Part shown: one piece after another, positions 31,799 to 42,100 of the stretch | Position numbering within the stretch: the first letter of the stretch is position 1 | How the letters are laid out: each line of letters opens with the position of its first letter | Source of the DNA: JBHFEI01 sp041928815 | Lineage (GTDB): Bacteria; Pseudomonadota; Alphaproteobacteria; Rhizobiales; Rhizobiaceae | Direction: 5' to 3' | Assembly (NCBI RefSeq): GCF_041928815.1 | Contig: NZ_JBHFEI010000016.1 | Span: 1-64,000 of the forward strand | DNA: 64,000 nt | Position numbers and translations under genes: made by a program | Notes under the pieces: generated by a model | Told to the model about the DNA's origin: nothing | The model's database searches: none | What the model saw: only the letters and a program-made list of their open reading frames with translations

Positions 31799-34459
31799 TC
31801 AGAAGGACGTGAAGAAGCGATGGAAAGCGCTGGCCGTGTCGGCGTAGCCGTACTGGTTGGGATGCAAGGCGTCGGTCGTGAAACCGCCGCCCTCGGCCGC
31901 CGCGCGCGATCCCATGCGCAGCGTCAGGTCGACCACCGGCAGGCCATGGAGGCGGGCGACGGCATAGATCGCCGCGCGGTAGAGCTCCCAGGCGTAGGCT
32001 GAGGTGCCGCCCGGCTGGACCGACACGACCAGGACGACATCCGCGCCGTTGGTCCGGCAAAGCCCGACGAGCGTCGCCAGATTGGCCTGGAAGACAGAGG
32101 GCGCGATGTCCTGGTTGAACTCGTTGAGCCCGAGCTGGATGACAAAGGTCGAGGCCGTCGCCGCCAGGTGCAGAACGCCGTTGCCCGGGGAGTAGAAGGC
32201 GGCCTGGGAGATCCAGTCGGATGCGCGCCAGCCGGAGCGGGCGACGTTGAGCATCCGCATCGGCGGCGAGACGCTGTCATAGACGGAGACGCCGTTGATG
32301 CGCACCGTGCCGGAGACGCGGCGGATGTTGAGCGGGTTCGCGCCGCGCGAAGGTGCGGAGTAGCTGATGGTCTGGATGGAGCCGGTCGCCGGCGTCAGCG
32401 TCGTCGCGGTACCGCCGATATCGAGACTGAGCGACGCGGCCGCGCCGAGGGAGACCGTCACCCGAGCGCGGTCCCAGACCTCGCCGGGCGTGAAGACGAG
32501 AGGATCAGTCCCGCTCGACACCTCGAACATCCCGCCCCCGATCGACATATCTGCGCCGATTGACCAGCCGGCGCCAAGGTCGATGCTTGCATTGAAGGCC
32601 TCGTAGGCGCTGACGCTCGAGGAGGTGATCTGCTGGCCGAAGAATGAGGCCGCCGTCGTCGGCATCGTCCGGTCGAGCATGCGAGCGAGGACGGTCGGCG
32701 GTGACTTGGCCAGCCTGTGATTGCCGCTCCCCTCGGCCGCCCAGGCCACAAGATTGCTGTCGCCAATCCAGACGACGGTCCCTGGCCCCTGGTCACCGAG
32801 CAGCACCTTTGCGCGGTCCATGCGGTAGCGCGGCAGGTCGACCGCTCCGCGTGACAGGTAGTTGAATGTGGCAAGATTGACCTCGGGAGCGACCGAAGAA
32901 AGCATCTGTGCGGATGGAGGCCCGACAGGCACGCCAAGGATCTCGACGCTGCTGCCGATGGCGCGGATGATTTCCATGTAGTCGTGGTCCAGCAGCAGCC
33001 ATCCTGCCGGAAAGTCTGCCGATACCGTCATATCGCCGAGATAGGCGCTGCCATCGAGGTCGAGGCCGAAGCCGACAAAACCGTCTTCGTCGGGCATGGT
33101 GTAAGTGCCGACCCTGGAGGATGCCAGCGCGAACCGCGCGGAGCGCAGCCCTCCGTAGGGATCGGCTTCAAGCAGCGCGTCATAGTCCTGGGTCACTACG
33201 GCCCATGCCACCTCGTCGGTCTCTTCATCGGTGACGAGGCCCTCGAGCGCACCGATCCGCGACATCGATGTATCGATGCGATCGTCAAGCGTCTCGATGT
33301 CGCTTTCCGCCGTCGTCACCCGTCCGGCGAGCGCGGAGACATCCGCCCCGGCGGCGACGACGTCGGTGATATCGTCGTCCTCGATGTCGTAGATCCGCGT
33401 CTTGCCGCCCTCGTAGGTTTCGACGTGGGCGACGACGTAGTGGGTGTTCGCGGGCCAGACGACGTCGATGTCGGCGCCATCGGTATCGGACCCGTGAATG
33501 TCGACGCGATGCGGATTGGCGGCGACGGAAAGCGGCGGTGCTGCAACCGTGATCGGCGCTCCGATCGGGGTTTTGGTGCCGGACAGAGGCTGGACGCAGA
33601 TACCGATCGCATCGCCCATCGGATCGGTCGGATTGACCGACCGCCGCACGCTGTAGCGCAGGCGCGTGATGCTGCCGGGCCAGATGGCGATGCGTTCCCG
33701 GGTGGCGACGATACCGGCGCCGGTGACCTCCAGATAGGCACCATGGCTGTCTTCACCGACGACACCCGGCGGCGGAGCACCGAGCGAACCCTTGCCGGAG
33801 AGGGTCGATGTAAACCGCGCGATCGCATCGCCGGGGCGGCCCTGGCGCTGGATCAGCGCGTCCGACAGGCCGTCCATGCGGGTGCTTGCCGCCGCGTCAG
33901 CTGCCTGACGCTCGGCCGTCTCCTGCGTCAGCTCCGCATCGAGACCTGTGATAGTCGAGATCGGCTGAGTGCCTGTGTGGTTCGATCGCGCGCGCGAGGT
34001 CGTGTCGCCGGCGATGCGCTCCACCGTCTCCTGCGTCAGTTCCGCGTCGAGGCCGGTGATGGTCGAGATCGCCTGCGCGCCGAGATGGTTCGCGCGCTGC
34101 AGTCCCGCCGCCTCGGCTGCCAACGCGCGGTTCGTCTCCGCCGCGATCGCCGCGCCGTGGCCGGCCTCGTCGGGCAAGGGGCCGATGCGCGTCCAGGAGC
34201 CGGAGCCCACGCCGCCGAGCTTGAGATAGACGCCACGATAGGCGGTATTGCTGTCGCCGAACACGCGGCCGACAGATCCGGCGGCCCAGGCAAGATCGGC
34301 ATAAAGCCCGGCCCGCGTCTCGTAGAGGGCACCGGGCGTGGCGTCCAGCTGTGCCTTCAGGTTGCCGATAGACATCAGACCGGTGCCCATCTCGTCACGG
34401 ACGATGACATCGGTGACGAGCAGCTTCTCAGGAAAATTCTTGGTTCTGATGCCTGTCAT
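31799..34459 (-). CDS. Phage tail fibre with C-terminal SGNH hydrolase, shorter paralogue
   Basis: The protein has 886 residues. The N-terminal region carries repeats (QPISTITGLDAELTQETAER) and a possible attachment domain; a DUF-like beta part follows. The SGNH domain from about residue 570 shows IGDSNLVAWAAEGSGNHR, VARSGWRASDW, LGLNEFN and TDALHPNQYGYAD. It aligns well with the C-terminus of the 1499-residue fibre, so the two arose by duplication. It follows TipJ directly, the usual place for a tip-attached receptor-binding protein. Confidence 0.82.
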   Translation of the reverse strand: MTGIRTKNFPEKLLVTDVIVRDEMGTGLMSIGNLKAQLDATPGALYETRAGLYADLAWAAGSVGRVFGDSNTAYRGVYLKLGGVGSGSWTRIGPLPDEAGHGAAIAAETNRALAAEAAGLQRANHLGAQAISTITGLDAELTQETVERIAGDTTSRARSNHTGTQPISTITGLDAELTQETAERQAADAAASTRMDGLSDALIQRQGRPGDAIARFTSTLSGKGSLGAPPPGVVGEDSHGAYLEVTGAGIVATRERIAIWPGSITRLRYSVRRSVNPTDPMGDAIGICVQPLSGTKTPIGAPITVAAPPLSVAANPHRVDIHGSDTDGADIDVVWPANTHYVVAHVETYEGGKTRIYDIEDDDITDVVAAGADVSALAGRVTTAESDIETLDDRIDTSMSRIGALEGLVTDEETDEVAWAVVTQDYDALLEADPYGGLRSARFALASSRVGTYTMPDEDGFVGFGLDLDGSAYLGDMTVSADFPAGWLLLDHDYMEIIRAIGSSVEILGVPVGPPSAQMLSSVAPEVNLATFNYLSRGAVDLPRYRMDRAKVLLGDQGPGTVVWIGDSNLVAWAAEGSGNHRLAKSPPTVLARMLDRTMPTTAASFFGQQITSSSVSAYEAFNASIDLGAGWSIGADMSIGGGMFEVSSGTDPLVFTPGEVWDRARVTVSLGAAASLSLDIGGTATTLTPATGSIQTISYSAPSRGANPLNIRRVSGTVRINGVSVYDSVSPPMRMLNVARSGWRASDWISQAAFYSPGNGVLHLAATASTFVIQLGLNEFNQDIAPSVFQANLATLVGLCRTNGADVVLVVSVQPGGTSAYAWELYRAAIYAVARLHGLPVVDLTLRMGSRAAAEGGGFTTDALHPNQYGYADTASAFHRFFTSF

Positions 34460-34468
34460 GTCCGATTC

Positions 34469-37400
34469 TCAGATGATGGTGACGGTGTGCGGACCGGACA
34501 GAGGTCCGGGTTCGCCGATCGAATTAAGGGGCTCGAAAAAGTATCGGGCGGTGCCCTGAGAAAGGCACGCCGGCGTCTCGATGTAGGCGACGATGCTGTC
34601 GATCTCTCCGGCGTAATCGGCCGAGCCGACGAGCGAGAGCGCCCCCTGACCGGTCGACGCAAGCCGTGCCAGCTTGCGGCCGGTGGTCGATTGCTCGGCT
34701 CCATCGACGTTCGGCGACCCAGAAAGCCTTGCCTTGACCGTGCCGGCGGTGATCCTGCGGATGCGCCAGCCGATGCGATAGACGCTCCCCGAGGCAGCAG
34801 GGATCGAGAAGGACAGGACGCCGGGGCCCGATGTCGAATGGGTTGCGGAGCCGTTAAAGGCCCGCCAGCCATCGTCGAAGCGCCAGTAGAGGTTCCCTTC
34901 CTCGTCGGCATCGAGCATGTTGACGAGGCCCGGATCGCCATCGGTGACCGTGTAGTTGCGCCGTGGGGCCACATCGATCGTCGTCACCAGCACGTCTGTC
35001 TCCTTGTTGAGCGAGACGCCGGCAGCGCGCCATATGGCGATCGAGGATGTGTTGAGGTCAGCGCCGGTGCGCAGGCTGACGGTCGCCATGCCAAGGCCGC
35101 CGGTAATCGAGATCGCCGCGCCATCGAGGGCAAGCGGCGCACCGGGATCAAGCGAGCCGATCACGACAGTGACAACGTCGGTATAGGCGCCCGTGGTTCC
35201 GTCCTTCGCGACGCCCCGCGCGCGCAGTTGGACACTGTCACCTCGCACATAGCCGGCAATCGCGGTCGACGATGAGCCGGCAGGGATCGATATCGTGTTC
35301 CAGACGGTGTCGCCGGCCCCGCGGTGCTGCACCTGGAAGACATGGACATCGCCGCCGGTGGTCGCCTGCCTCATCCGGACGGTGAGCCCGTTGGCGCTCG
35401 CGGTGCCCTTGACGCCTGAGAGGATGCGCGCGAACACGGGCGCATCCGGCGCTTCGGTGATCGTCGGCACTTCGGTACCAAGCCGGCTCGACCAGGCCGG
35501 CACTTCCGTTGCTGCGAGGATCGTGTCGATCTGCGGCGCCGCATCCACCATATGCAGGATGGTGGTCAGTTCCTGCCCTGCCTCGACACGGGTGACGATC
35601 TTCTCGGTCGACGCCGCCGACATCGGCCCGAAATGCACCGTCATGCCGACAGTCAAGCGGCTGTCAGCCTCCAGCATGCGCAGGACGCGCGTGGTGCCGG
35701 TGACGGTCTTCACCTGCCGGATGATCGATGTACCGGCGGCATCGCCATCCTCGCCGCCGACCTTGTAGGCGACGGCGTAGGTCCCTTCCGGGTTGGTCAT
35801 CCGCACGTCGTCATCGAGGACGATCGAGCCGCCGGAGATCTGCCGGACCCGCGCCGCGCGATGGAGCGTCGAGAGGACCGGGCTTGCGACGCGGACCTTG
35901 CTGCCGCGCGTCGCAATGCGCGCGGTGCCTGTCTGGACGCATTTGTAGTCGTCGGCCCGATGAACGAACTCCAGCTGCCGGCGGCGTGCGGCGCGCCAGA
36001 CCTGTGCCGGATCCGTCAGGCCCGGCAACTCCAGCCGCTCGGTGACGGTGATGTCGCCGGTATAGCCGGGCCAGCGGACAATGCGCTTCGCAGGCTTGTA
36101 ATCGTTGGTCTCGTCCAGGAATTCGACCACGAAGGCATGCGGCGGGTCGATGTATTCGCGCGTGCTCTCGAAGCCGTCGGCCGTGCGGCTGTCGATATGG
36201 TCGATGATCGGCAAGGCCGCAGGGTTGTCGATCACGACCCCCTCGCGCACGCCGTCGAAGCGCGGTGCGGCCATCCCGACGGCAGCGATCGCCTCGAGCA
36301 CCTCGTCGCGCTTCGCCTCGAAGTCATGCACCCGGTCATAGGTGTAGCCGCGCACCCTGCAGAGGTCGTGCCAGTCCTCGATCTGCGGCAGGTTGATGCC
36401 GGCGTCATCCTCGGGAAACAGCGTGCCCCGCTGCAGTACCTGGCGCAGCGCCGATGCGGGGCTGCGTGTTTCGCGCATCTCCCAGGCTTCGGTCAGGTGG
36501 TTCCAGTCAAGCGCCTTGCGCCGGCTGAGGATGCTGATCGGGTCGAGCGTGTCGGAAAGCTGGTAGGTCGCCTTGATCTCTGCGATCACCAGCGCCATCG
36601 GCTCGGAGAAATTCAGCGGGTATTCGGGCAGGATCGACTGGATGGCCAGCAGCGTCATGGTGTCCTGCGCCTGCGTCGACCGGCGCTCCGGCGTCATGCG
36701 GGTGATCTCGACGGCATAGGCGCCGCGGACGGGGACGTCCCAGACATGCTCGCGGAAGAACGCCGTCCGGGTCGCCTCGGCGATGGTGAGGACGACGACA
36801 TCGGTCCAGTCGCCGGTGCTGTCGGCCGGGCGCATGCGGATGCGGACCTCGACGGTCAGCTCGCGCAGGCCGCCCTCGTCGTCGACCGAGCACAGGCCGC
36901 CGCCGAACCAGAGGATCACCCTGAGCGTCTTGGCGTCCCGGGCCGAGTAGCGCACGACCGGCGTCTCGATCGCCTCGCCATCGATGATCTCGCCATACTG
37001 GTCGCGCGGCCGGGGCCGGGTCAGTTCCGAACGATAGAGACGCTCGATCACCGTCTCGGTGATGATGGTCGACGTCGGGTCGCCGGCCACGCCCGGCATG
37101 ATCTCGATCTTCTTGTGGTCGTATTTCGACCAGGGCGTTTCGCCGATGCGGATATCGTCCTCGTCGATGACCTGCTCGCCATAACCGGCGAGCAGCGCGA
37201 GGCGCACATACTGCTCGCCGTTGCGGATGACGCTGTAGGGCGCGACCGCGAAGGGGGGCGTCCATCGTATCGTGCCGAACGGGTAAGGGATGACGCCGTC
37301 GAGCCGAATTTCGTTGCGAATGCCCGAAATCGTGTAGCGATCGCGCCGCTTGTCTTGTTCGGGAGGCTTGACGAACGCCCGCGCGACCAGCGAACCGACT

Positions 37401-37786
37401 GCGCTCGCAGCCAGGCCGATCACGGCCTTCCCAAGGGTCGTGGCGGCAAGGCCGGGGAACCAGAACTGCCCGAGCGCCAGCGCCGCGACCGTCACGAAGA
37501 TCTGGATGAGCGACGAGAAGATCTTGCCGGCAGGAATGACACGGATCACGACCTGCACGCCGGGACGAGGCCGCGTGCGATGCCAGAACTGTGGCTCCAC
37601 GACCTCGACGCCGCGCGATGTCACCAGCGTCACCCGCACGCGCGAGCGCTCGGCCGGCCCGCCATCCGGCAGGGCGGCGGCGATCATCGCCGTGATCGTC
37701 AGACCAAAAGGGAGCTCGATCTCGACCCGGATTGCATCGACATCGATCAGGGGCGTGGCAAGGACGGGAACGCTGTGAAGGGTCAT
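34469..37786 (-). CDS. Tail tip central hub protein, TipJ/lambda gpJ-like
   Basis: The protein has 1105 residues. An early hydrophobic segment (SLIQIFVTVAALALGQFW) is followed by YTISGIRNEIRLDGVIPYPFG, the usual entry of gpJ-like proteins, then long beta-rich and fibronectin-like parts (TSTIITETVIERLYRSEL, VVRYSARDAKTLRVILWFGG). It forms the tip and passes contact signals to the tape measure. Its ATG overlaps the stop of the NlpC/P60 gene by ATGA. Presence of TipJ shows the tail is non-contractile. Confidence 0.85.
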   Translation of the reverse strand: MTLHSVPVLATPLIDVDAIRVEIELPFGLTITAMIAAALPDGGPAERSRVRVTLVTSRGVEVVEPQFWHRTRPRPGVQVVIRVIPAGKIFSSLIQIFVTVAALALGQFWFPGLAATTLGKAVIGLAASAVGSLVARAFVKPPEQDKRRDRYTISGIRNEIRLDGVIPYPFGTIRWTPPFAVAPYSVIRNGEQYVRLALLAGYGEQVIDEDDIRIGETPWSKYDHKKIEIMPGVAGDPTSTIITETVIERLYRSELTRPRPRDQYGEIIDGEAIETPVVRYSARDAKTLRVILWFGGGLCSVDDEGGLRELTVEVRIRMRPADSTGDWTDVVVLTIAEATRTAFFREHVWDVPVRGAYAVEITRMTPERRSTQAQDTMTLLAIQSILPEYPLNFSEPMALVIAEIKATYQLSDTLDPISILSRRKALDWNHLTEAWEMRETRSPASALRQVLQRGTLFPEDDAGINLPQIEDWHDLCRVRGYTYDRVHDFEAKRDEVLEAIAAVGMAAPRFDGVREGVVIDNPAALPIIDHIDSRTADGFESTREYIDPPHAFVVEFLDETNDYKPAKRIVRWPGYTGDITVTERLELPGLTDPAQVWRAARRRQLEFVHRADDYKCVQTGTARIATRGSKVRVASPVLSTLHRAARVRQISGGSIVLDDDVRMTNPEGTYAVAYKVGGEDGDAAGTSIIRQVKTVTGTTRVLRMLEADSRLTVGMTVHFGPMSAASTEKIVTRVEAGQELTTILHMVDAAPQIDTILAATEVPAWSSRLGTEVPTITEAPDAPVFARILSGVKGTASANGLTVRMRQATTGGDVHVFQVQHRGAGDTVWNTISIPAGSSSTAIAGYVRGDSVQLRARGVAKDGTTGAYTDVVTVVIGSLDPGAPLALDGAAISITGGLGMATVSLRTGADLNTSSIAIWRAAGVSLNKETDVLVTTIDVAPRRNYTVTDGDPGLVNMLDADEEGNLYWRFDDGWRAFNGSATHSTSGPGVLSFSIPAASGSVYRIGWRIRRITAGTVKARLSGSPNVDGAEQSTTGRKLARLASTGQGALSLVGSADYAGEIDSIVAYIETPACLSQGTARYFFEPLNSIGEPGPLSGPHTVTII

Positions 37787-38199
37787 TCAATCCCCCTCGA
37801 AGCCATCTCGATATGCCTGTAAACGCCTTCCAGGCTGTGCGACCAGCGACCTTCGCTCCAGGGCTCGATGCGCGAATGGCCCTCGGGCATATGCAGCATC
37901 AGCGTCCGGTCGACGACGACGCCGAGATGCCGGTCCATCGACGCCCGGCGAAAGCAGACAATATCGAAAGCCTGCGGCCGCTCCGCCCTCACCCACGATC
38001 CTGACGTGCGGGCCTCGCCGAGCAGCTGGTGCACCTCGGCGCTTTCGTCGGCGTCGGCATAGGCGCCGAGATAGGTCGGCAAGGGGATGCGGAGATCCTC
38101 GGCGTAGACGAGGCGCACAAGGCCGTAGCAATCGCAGCCCTGCCAATCGCGGCCGAGATTGACCTTGGGGATGCCGATATAGCGGTCCGTCCAGCTCAT
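37783..38199 (-). CDS. NlpC/P60-family tail tip peptidase
   Basis: The protein has 138 residues. It contains GRDWQGCDCYGLVRLVYAED, with the catalytic Cys in DCYG, and later MDRHLGVVVDRTLMLHMPEG, with the catalytic His after DR. This matches tail-tip NlpC/P60 proteins of lambda (gpK) and gene transfer agents. It should open peptidoglycan at DNA entry or mature the tip. It overlaps both neighbours by ATGA. I chose ATG 38199 (MSWTDRYIG). Confidence 0.82.
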   Translation of the reverse strand: MSWTDRYIGIPKVNLGRDWQGCDCYGLVRLVYAEDLRIPLPTYLGAYADADESAEVHQLLGEARTSGSWVRAERPQAFDIVCFRRASMDRHLGVVVDRTLMLHMPEGHSRIEPWSEGRWSHSLEGVYRHIEMASRGIE

Positions 38200-38723
38200 A
38201 GATGCAGCCCCGGAAGCACGAATTGCGTCATGCGGCCGGACGGCCACGGCTCGTCGCCCTTCCACGCGCGCGAGATCGACAGAGAGATTTCCGTCGCGGA
38301 AATCAAATGATCGACGAGCTTCAGGCCGAGCACCTGGTCCTGCACGTAGTTCGGATCCGAGGCCATCACCACGGCGATGTCGACCGTCGATCGGCTGCGC
38401 ACGCTGCGCAGGATGCGTTCCATTTCCGCGCTGATGTTCGGCATCCGCAGTGTGGCCGACGCCTGGACGCCTTTCTGGTCGTGCGGGCGGTCGACCGTCA
38501 TGGGCATGAACATATACGGGTCCGCATAGGGATTGGCGGTCAGCCAGGTCGAGTGGGTCGCATAGAGGAGCGGATCGTGCGAGATCCGCACGGTGTCGTC
38601 GGACGAAAGCCGCACCGTCTCCTCCATTTCCGGATGGGTGATGTGCAGCAGGAAGACCTCGACGTCCCCGCTGGTTTCGGCGTCGTCCGACTTGCGTTTG
38701 GTGAGGGAGATCGCGCGCGTCAT
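38196..38723 (-). CDS. DUF1833-family minor tail protein
   Basis: The protein has 175 residues. Family marks are VFLLHITHPEMEETVRLSSD near the N-terminus, DRPHDQKGVQASATLRMPNI in the middle and the ending PSGRMTQFVLPGL. DUF1833 proteins sit between the tape measure and tip peptidase in siphophage tails, in a position like lambda gpL. The ATG at 38723 overlaps the upstream stop (ATGA). Confidence 0.75.
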   Translation of the reverse strand: MTRAISLTKRKSDDAETSGDVEVFLLHITHPEMEETVRLSSDDTVRISHDPLLYATHSTWLTANPYADPYMFMPMTVDRPHDQKGVQASATLRMPNISAEMERILRSVRSRSTVDIAVVMASDPNYVQDQVLGLKLVDHLISATEISLSISRAWKGDEPWPSGRMTQFVLPGLHL

Positions 38724-39145
38724 GGCATGATCCACAGCGGGCAGACGACCGTGAACCGCACGCCCCTGATGCCTGTGACTTCCGGCGGCTGGTCGCCCCA
38801 GAGCATCAGCAGTGTCGCATCGAGCAGGATCGGGGTTCCGTCATCGTCAAGCCAAGGCTGGCCATCATCGAGCAGGGCTGGCCAGCCGTCGGTGATCGGA
38901 TCCGGCATCTGGAATACAAGCGATCCATGCTGGAGATCGTCCTCGAAGAACCGCTCAAGCTCCGCGAACTGATCGCGGGAACAATCGAGGACGAGCGTCA
39001 TCGGCTTTGCCGGCCGGGAATAGCGGCGCTGATAGCCAGGCGGGCCGGCTTCTCGCTGGCGGCGGGTGCGCGGATCTTCCCATCCGCGCCGGAAGCCGTC
39101 GCGGTTCGGGAGGGGAAGGGATGTCGGCCAGACGGGATTTACCAT
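38720..39145 (-). CDS. Minor tail protein, position of lambda gpM
   Basis: The protein has 141 residues. N-terminal MVNPVWPTSLPLPNRDGF leads into a beta-rich domain with RRYSRPAKPMTLVLDCSRDQ and GVRFTVVCPLWIMP. It is of the type of phage minor tail proteins following the tape measure gene. It overlaps the tape measure gene end by 7 bp. Exact family is not certain. Confidence 0.65.
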   Translation of the reverse strand: MVNPVWPTSLPLPNRDGFRRGWEDPRTRRQREAGPPGYQRRYSRPAKPMTLVLDCSRDQFAELERFFEDDLQHGSLVFQMPDPITDGWPALLDDGQPWLDDDGTPILLDATLLMLWGDQPPEVTGIRGVRFTVVCPLWIMP

Positions 39146-42100
39146 CGCCTGATCACCGGCTTCCGCGCGCCGCGCTGATCCAGCAGTTCATCCGCCTCGC
39201 CGCCTGCGGCCGACATGCCGCGCGCGACCGCGCGGGACAGCTGCAGCTCGATCTGTGGATTGCCGTTCTGGTCCTGGCGCTGGCGGCCCTGGACATCGAC
39301 GCCGCCGACATAATCGTGGACCGCCAGCGTCATCGGCTGCCAACCCCGTGCAGCGCCGCCGGCTGCGGCCTGCGACGGTGCACCCGCCATAGCCTGCATC
39401 GCCGGCGCCGGCCGCGTCTCGATATGGCCCCCGTTAGCGCGGCCGCCGATATAGGTCACCGGCCGTCCGGCGTTGATCGCCTCCAGCAGCGGTAGGTTCC
39501 GTGCGGTCGCGTCCGCATTGACGATGTACTCGCCGGCGGAGGCACTCAGCAGGATCGCATCCTCGCGCGGGCCGCCCGGGCCGGAGATCTTGCCCTTCGC
39601 ACTCTTCGCAGACAGCGGTCCGCCGCCGTCGGCGAACATGCCTATATAATTGCCCGACGCGGCCAGCGATGCCTGAGCGCCGTGAGGCACAAAGTCCGGC
39701 AGGATCAGCTTGAGGAGCCCGTCAAACAGCCCTCCACCGCCCCCCGAAGGCGCGGCCGGGAACTGCAGGTTGCCGAGCTGCTGGCCGAAGCTGTTCATGC
39801 CCGATCCGAGCGTGCCGAGGCCCTGGGTGGCGAGAGATGACGATTGCGAAACCTGCGTCAGGTTCGCGGCCGCCTGATCTGCGCCCTTCGCCATGCGCTG
39901 CACCGCGCCCATGGCGCTGCCCTCGTTGATCTCGAAGTGCATGGCGTCTTTCTTGGATCGCCAGTCCCCGCCCCAGGAGGTGCCGTTCTGCCGCGCGATC
40001 ATGCTCGCCGTCGACGGCATGTCGGTCACAAGCCGCGACCCCATCGGGTTCTCGGCCGGGTTGATGTCGATCGCATTGCCGTAAGCATGGTTCGAAAGGC
40101 GGTTCGTGCCGGCAATGTTGCGGTAGTTGTAACCGCCGAGCGACTTGATCCGGTAGCCGGTCGCCTCGAGGTCGTCGATCACGCCCTGGAAGTTTGCCGC
40201 ATACTTGGCATTGACCTGCGCCGTCAGTCCCTCGGCGGTCTTGACTGTGGCGAGGTCGATCCCGCCGCGCGTCTTCCCGGCGATTGGCAAGCCACCCGCA
40301 TTATCATTGGCGCCCGTCAGTGCCGGCAGGCCAGCGCTTCCCGGCGTGCCAGTGCCCGGCAATCCGCCGCCGATCCCGCCATTGACGACGACGGTTCCAG
40401 CGGAAACCGTCATGGCACCGACCGACTGTGCACCCGCCTGCAATGCCGGGTTCGGCTTGCCCAGGAGAGCGCCGAACAGCCCGCCGATCCCGCCGACACT
40501 GTCGAGTGTCGGCGCGCTGTCGCCGTAGATCGCATTTTTCAGCGGGTTCTTGATCGCGAGATCGAGAAACGTCTTCTGGACTTCCTTGCCGATATCCTCG
40601 GCGACGTCCCCGATATCGGAAAACCCCTTGCTCGCGCTGTCGACCAGGCTGTCCACTGCGTCGCGGCCGACATCGCGGGTATCCTCCCAGATCTTCACGC
40701 GCTCTTTCAGGATCTCGTTGATCCTGATTTCCTGCGCCTCGGTCGACTGGAGATCGACCGGCAGATTGGCCCCGCGCAGCTCCGAGGCGATGCGCTGATC
40801 GACCGGCGATCGGAAAAGCTGGTCGCGCTCGAACTGGAGATTGCTGCGCAAGTTCACGCGCGCGGCCTGGTCGGCGAGCCGCCCGAGCGCCGCGGCCTTT
40901 TCCTCAATCGCGGCGAGTTCAGCCGCGTCGACGCTGCGCCCCTCGGCAAAGGCCGCCGCGCGTGCATCGGCCAGCATCTGGTGGCGCGCCTGGAGCTGCT
41001 CGACTTCGCCCGCCGTCCTGCCGATCAGCGAGATCTCCAGCTCCTGGCCGGCGATCATCTCGTCGCGGGAGCGCAGGCGCTCCTCCGCCGCCTGACGCTC
41101 GACGGCGATCGACTGCTGCAGCGAGGTGCGCCGCGCATTCTCGATCCGCGCCTCGGCCGTCTTCGGCTCGATCACCTCGCCCGCCAGCGACACCCGTTCA
41201 CGCTCGCCGGCCAGCGTCGCCCGCATCTGGCCGTTGCGCTCTGTCTGGATGCGCAGGTCCAGTTCCGCGATGCGCAAGGCCTTCTCGGCCTCGGGGATGT
41301 AGGTTTCGATCGCGCGCTGCGTGGCGGCGTCAGCGCGCTCTATAAAGGCGCGGTGCTCCGCACCAAGCCCTTCGGCGATTGCACCGCGCCGGAGACGCTC
41401 CAGCTCGGCAGCAAGATCCCGTCGCCGGATTGCGGACTGATTGGCTGGCGAGCTTTCAGCCGTCGAGTAGGCGTCAGCTCCCTGTCTGATGGAGAGTTCG
41501 CGTTCCGACCGCCGGGCGTCGGCTTCCAGGCGACGGTTCCGCATGGCGTACAATGTGTTGAGATCGGCCTGGAGGTTCCCCTCCTCGGACTGGCCAAGTC
41601 CAGACATCTGCCGCACACGGTCGAACATTCCGACATCGCCCTTGCGGAGCGCGTCAAGGCGGCTCTGGGCGGTTTTGATGGCGCTATCAAGGTTTTGCTC
41701 GACGGCAAGCGGCCGCTCACCGTTAACGACACCGTCTGCAACCTTGTCGATGGCCCCGCCGATCGCGTCCATCGCGTCGCCGGCCTGTATCGCTACCCAG
41801 TTCCACGCCCGACCGAGCGCCGTCGTCGCCTCGCTGGCCTTGGCAAGCCGGTCGGGCAGTGCGTCGATCAACACGGCCTGCGCCTCGGAAATCCGGTTCT
41901 GCCGGGCAAGCGAGGTCGCGAGCTCGGCGGTCGCGCCGTCGATCAGCCCCATCCTCCGCCAGAGCGTGTCGGCCGCCCGGGCCGGGTCGGCGAACATCTC
42001 GGCAAGCGCACCGCCGGCCTCGTCGGCCGAGACGCCGATCGTCGCGGCAAAGTCCTTCGAAAGCCCGATCAGCCCCTCAAAGTTCTCCGAGCCGATCCGC

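Noticed and set aside
34984..35275. Plus-strand frames over tail fibre and TipJ genes (for example 32984-35275)
   Set aside because: Antisense shadows in a GC-rich phage; no start signals or domains.
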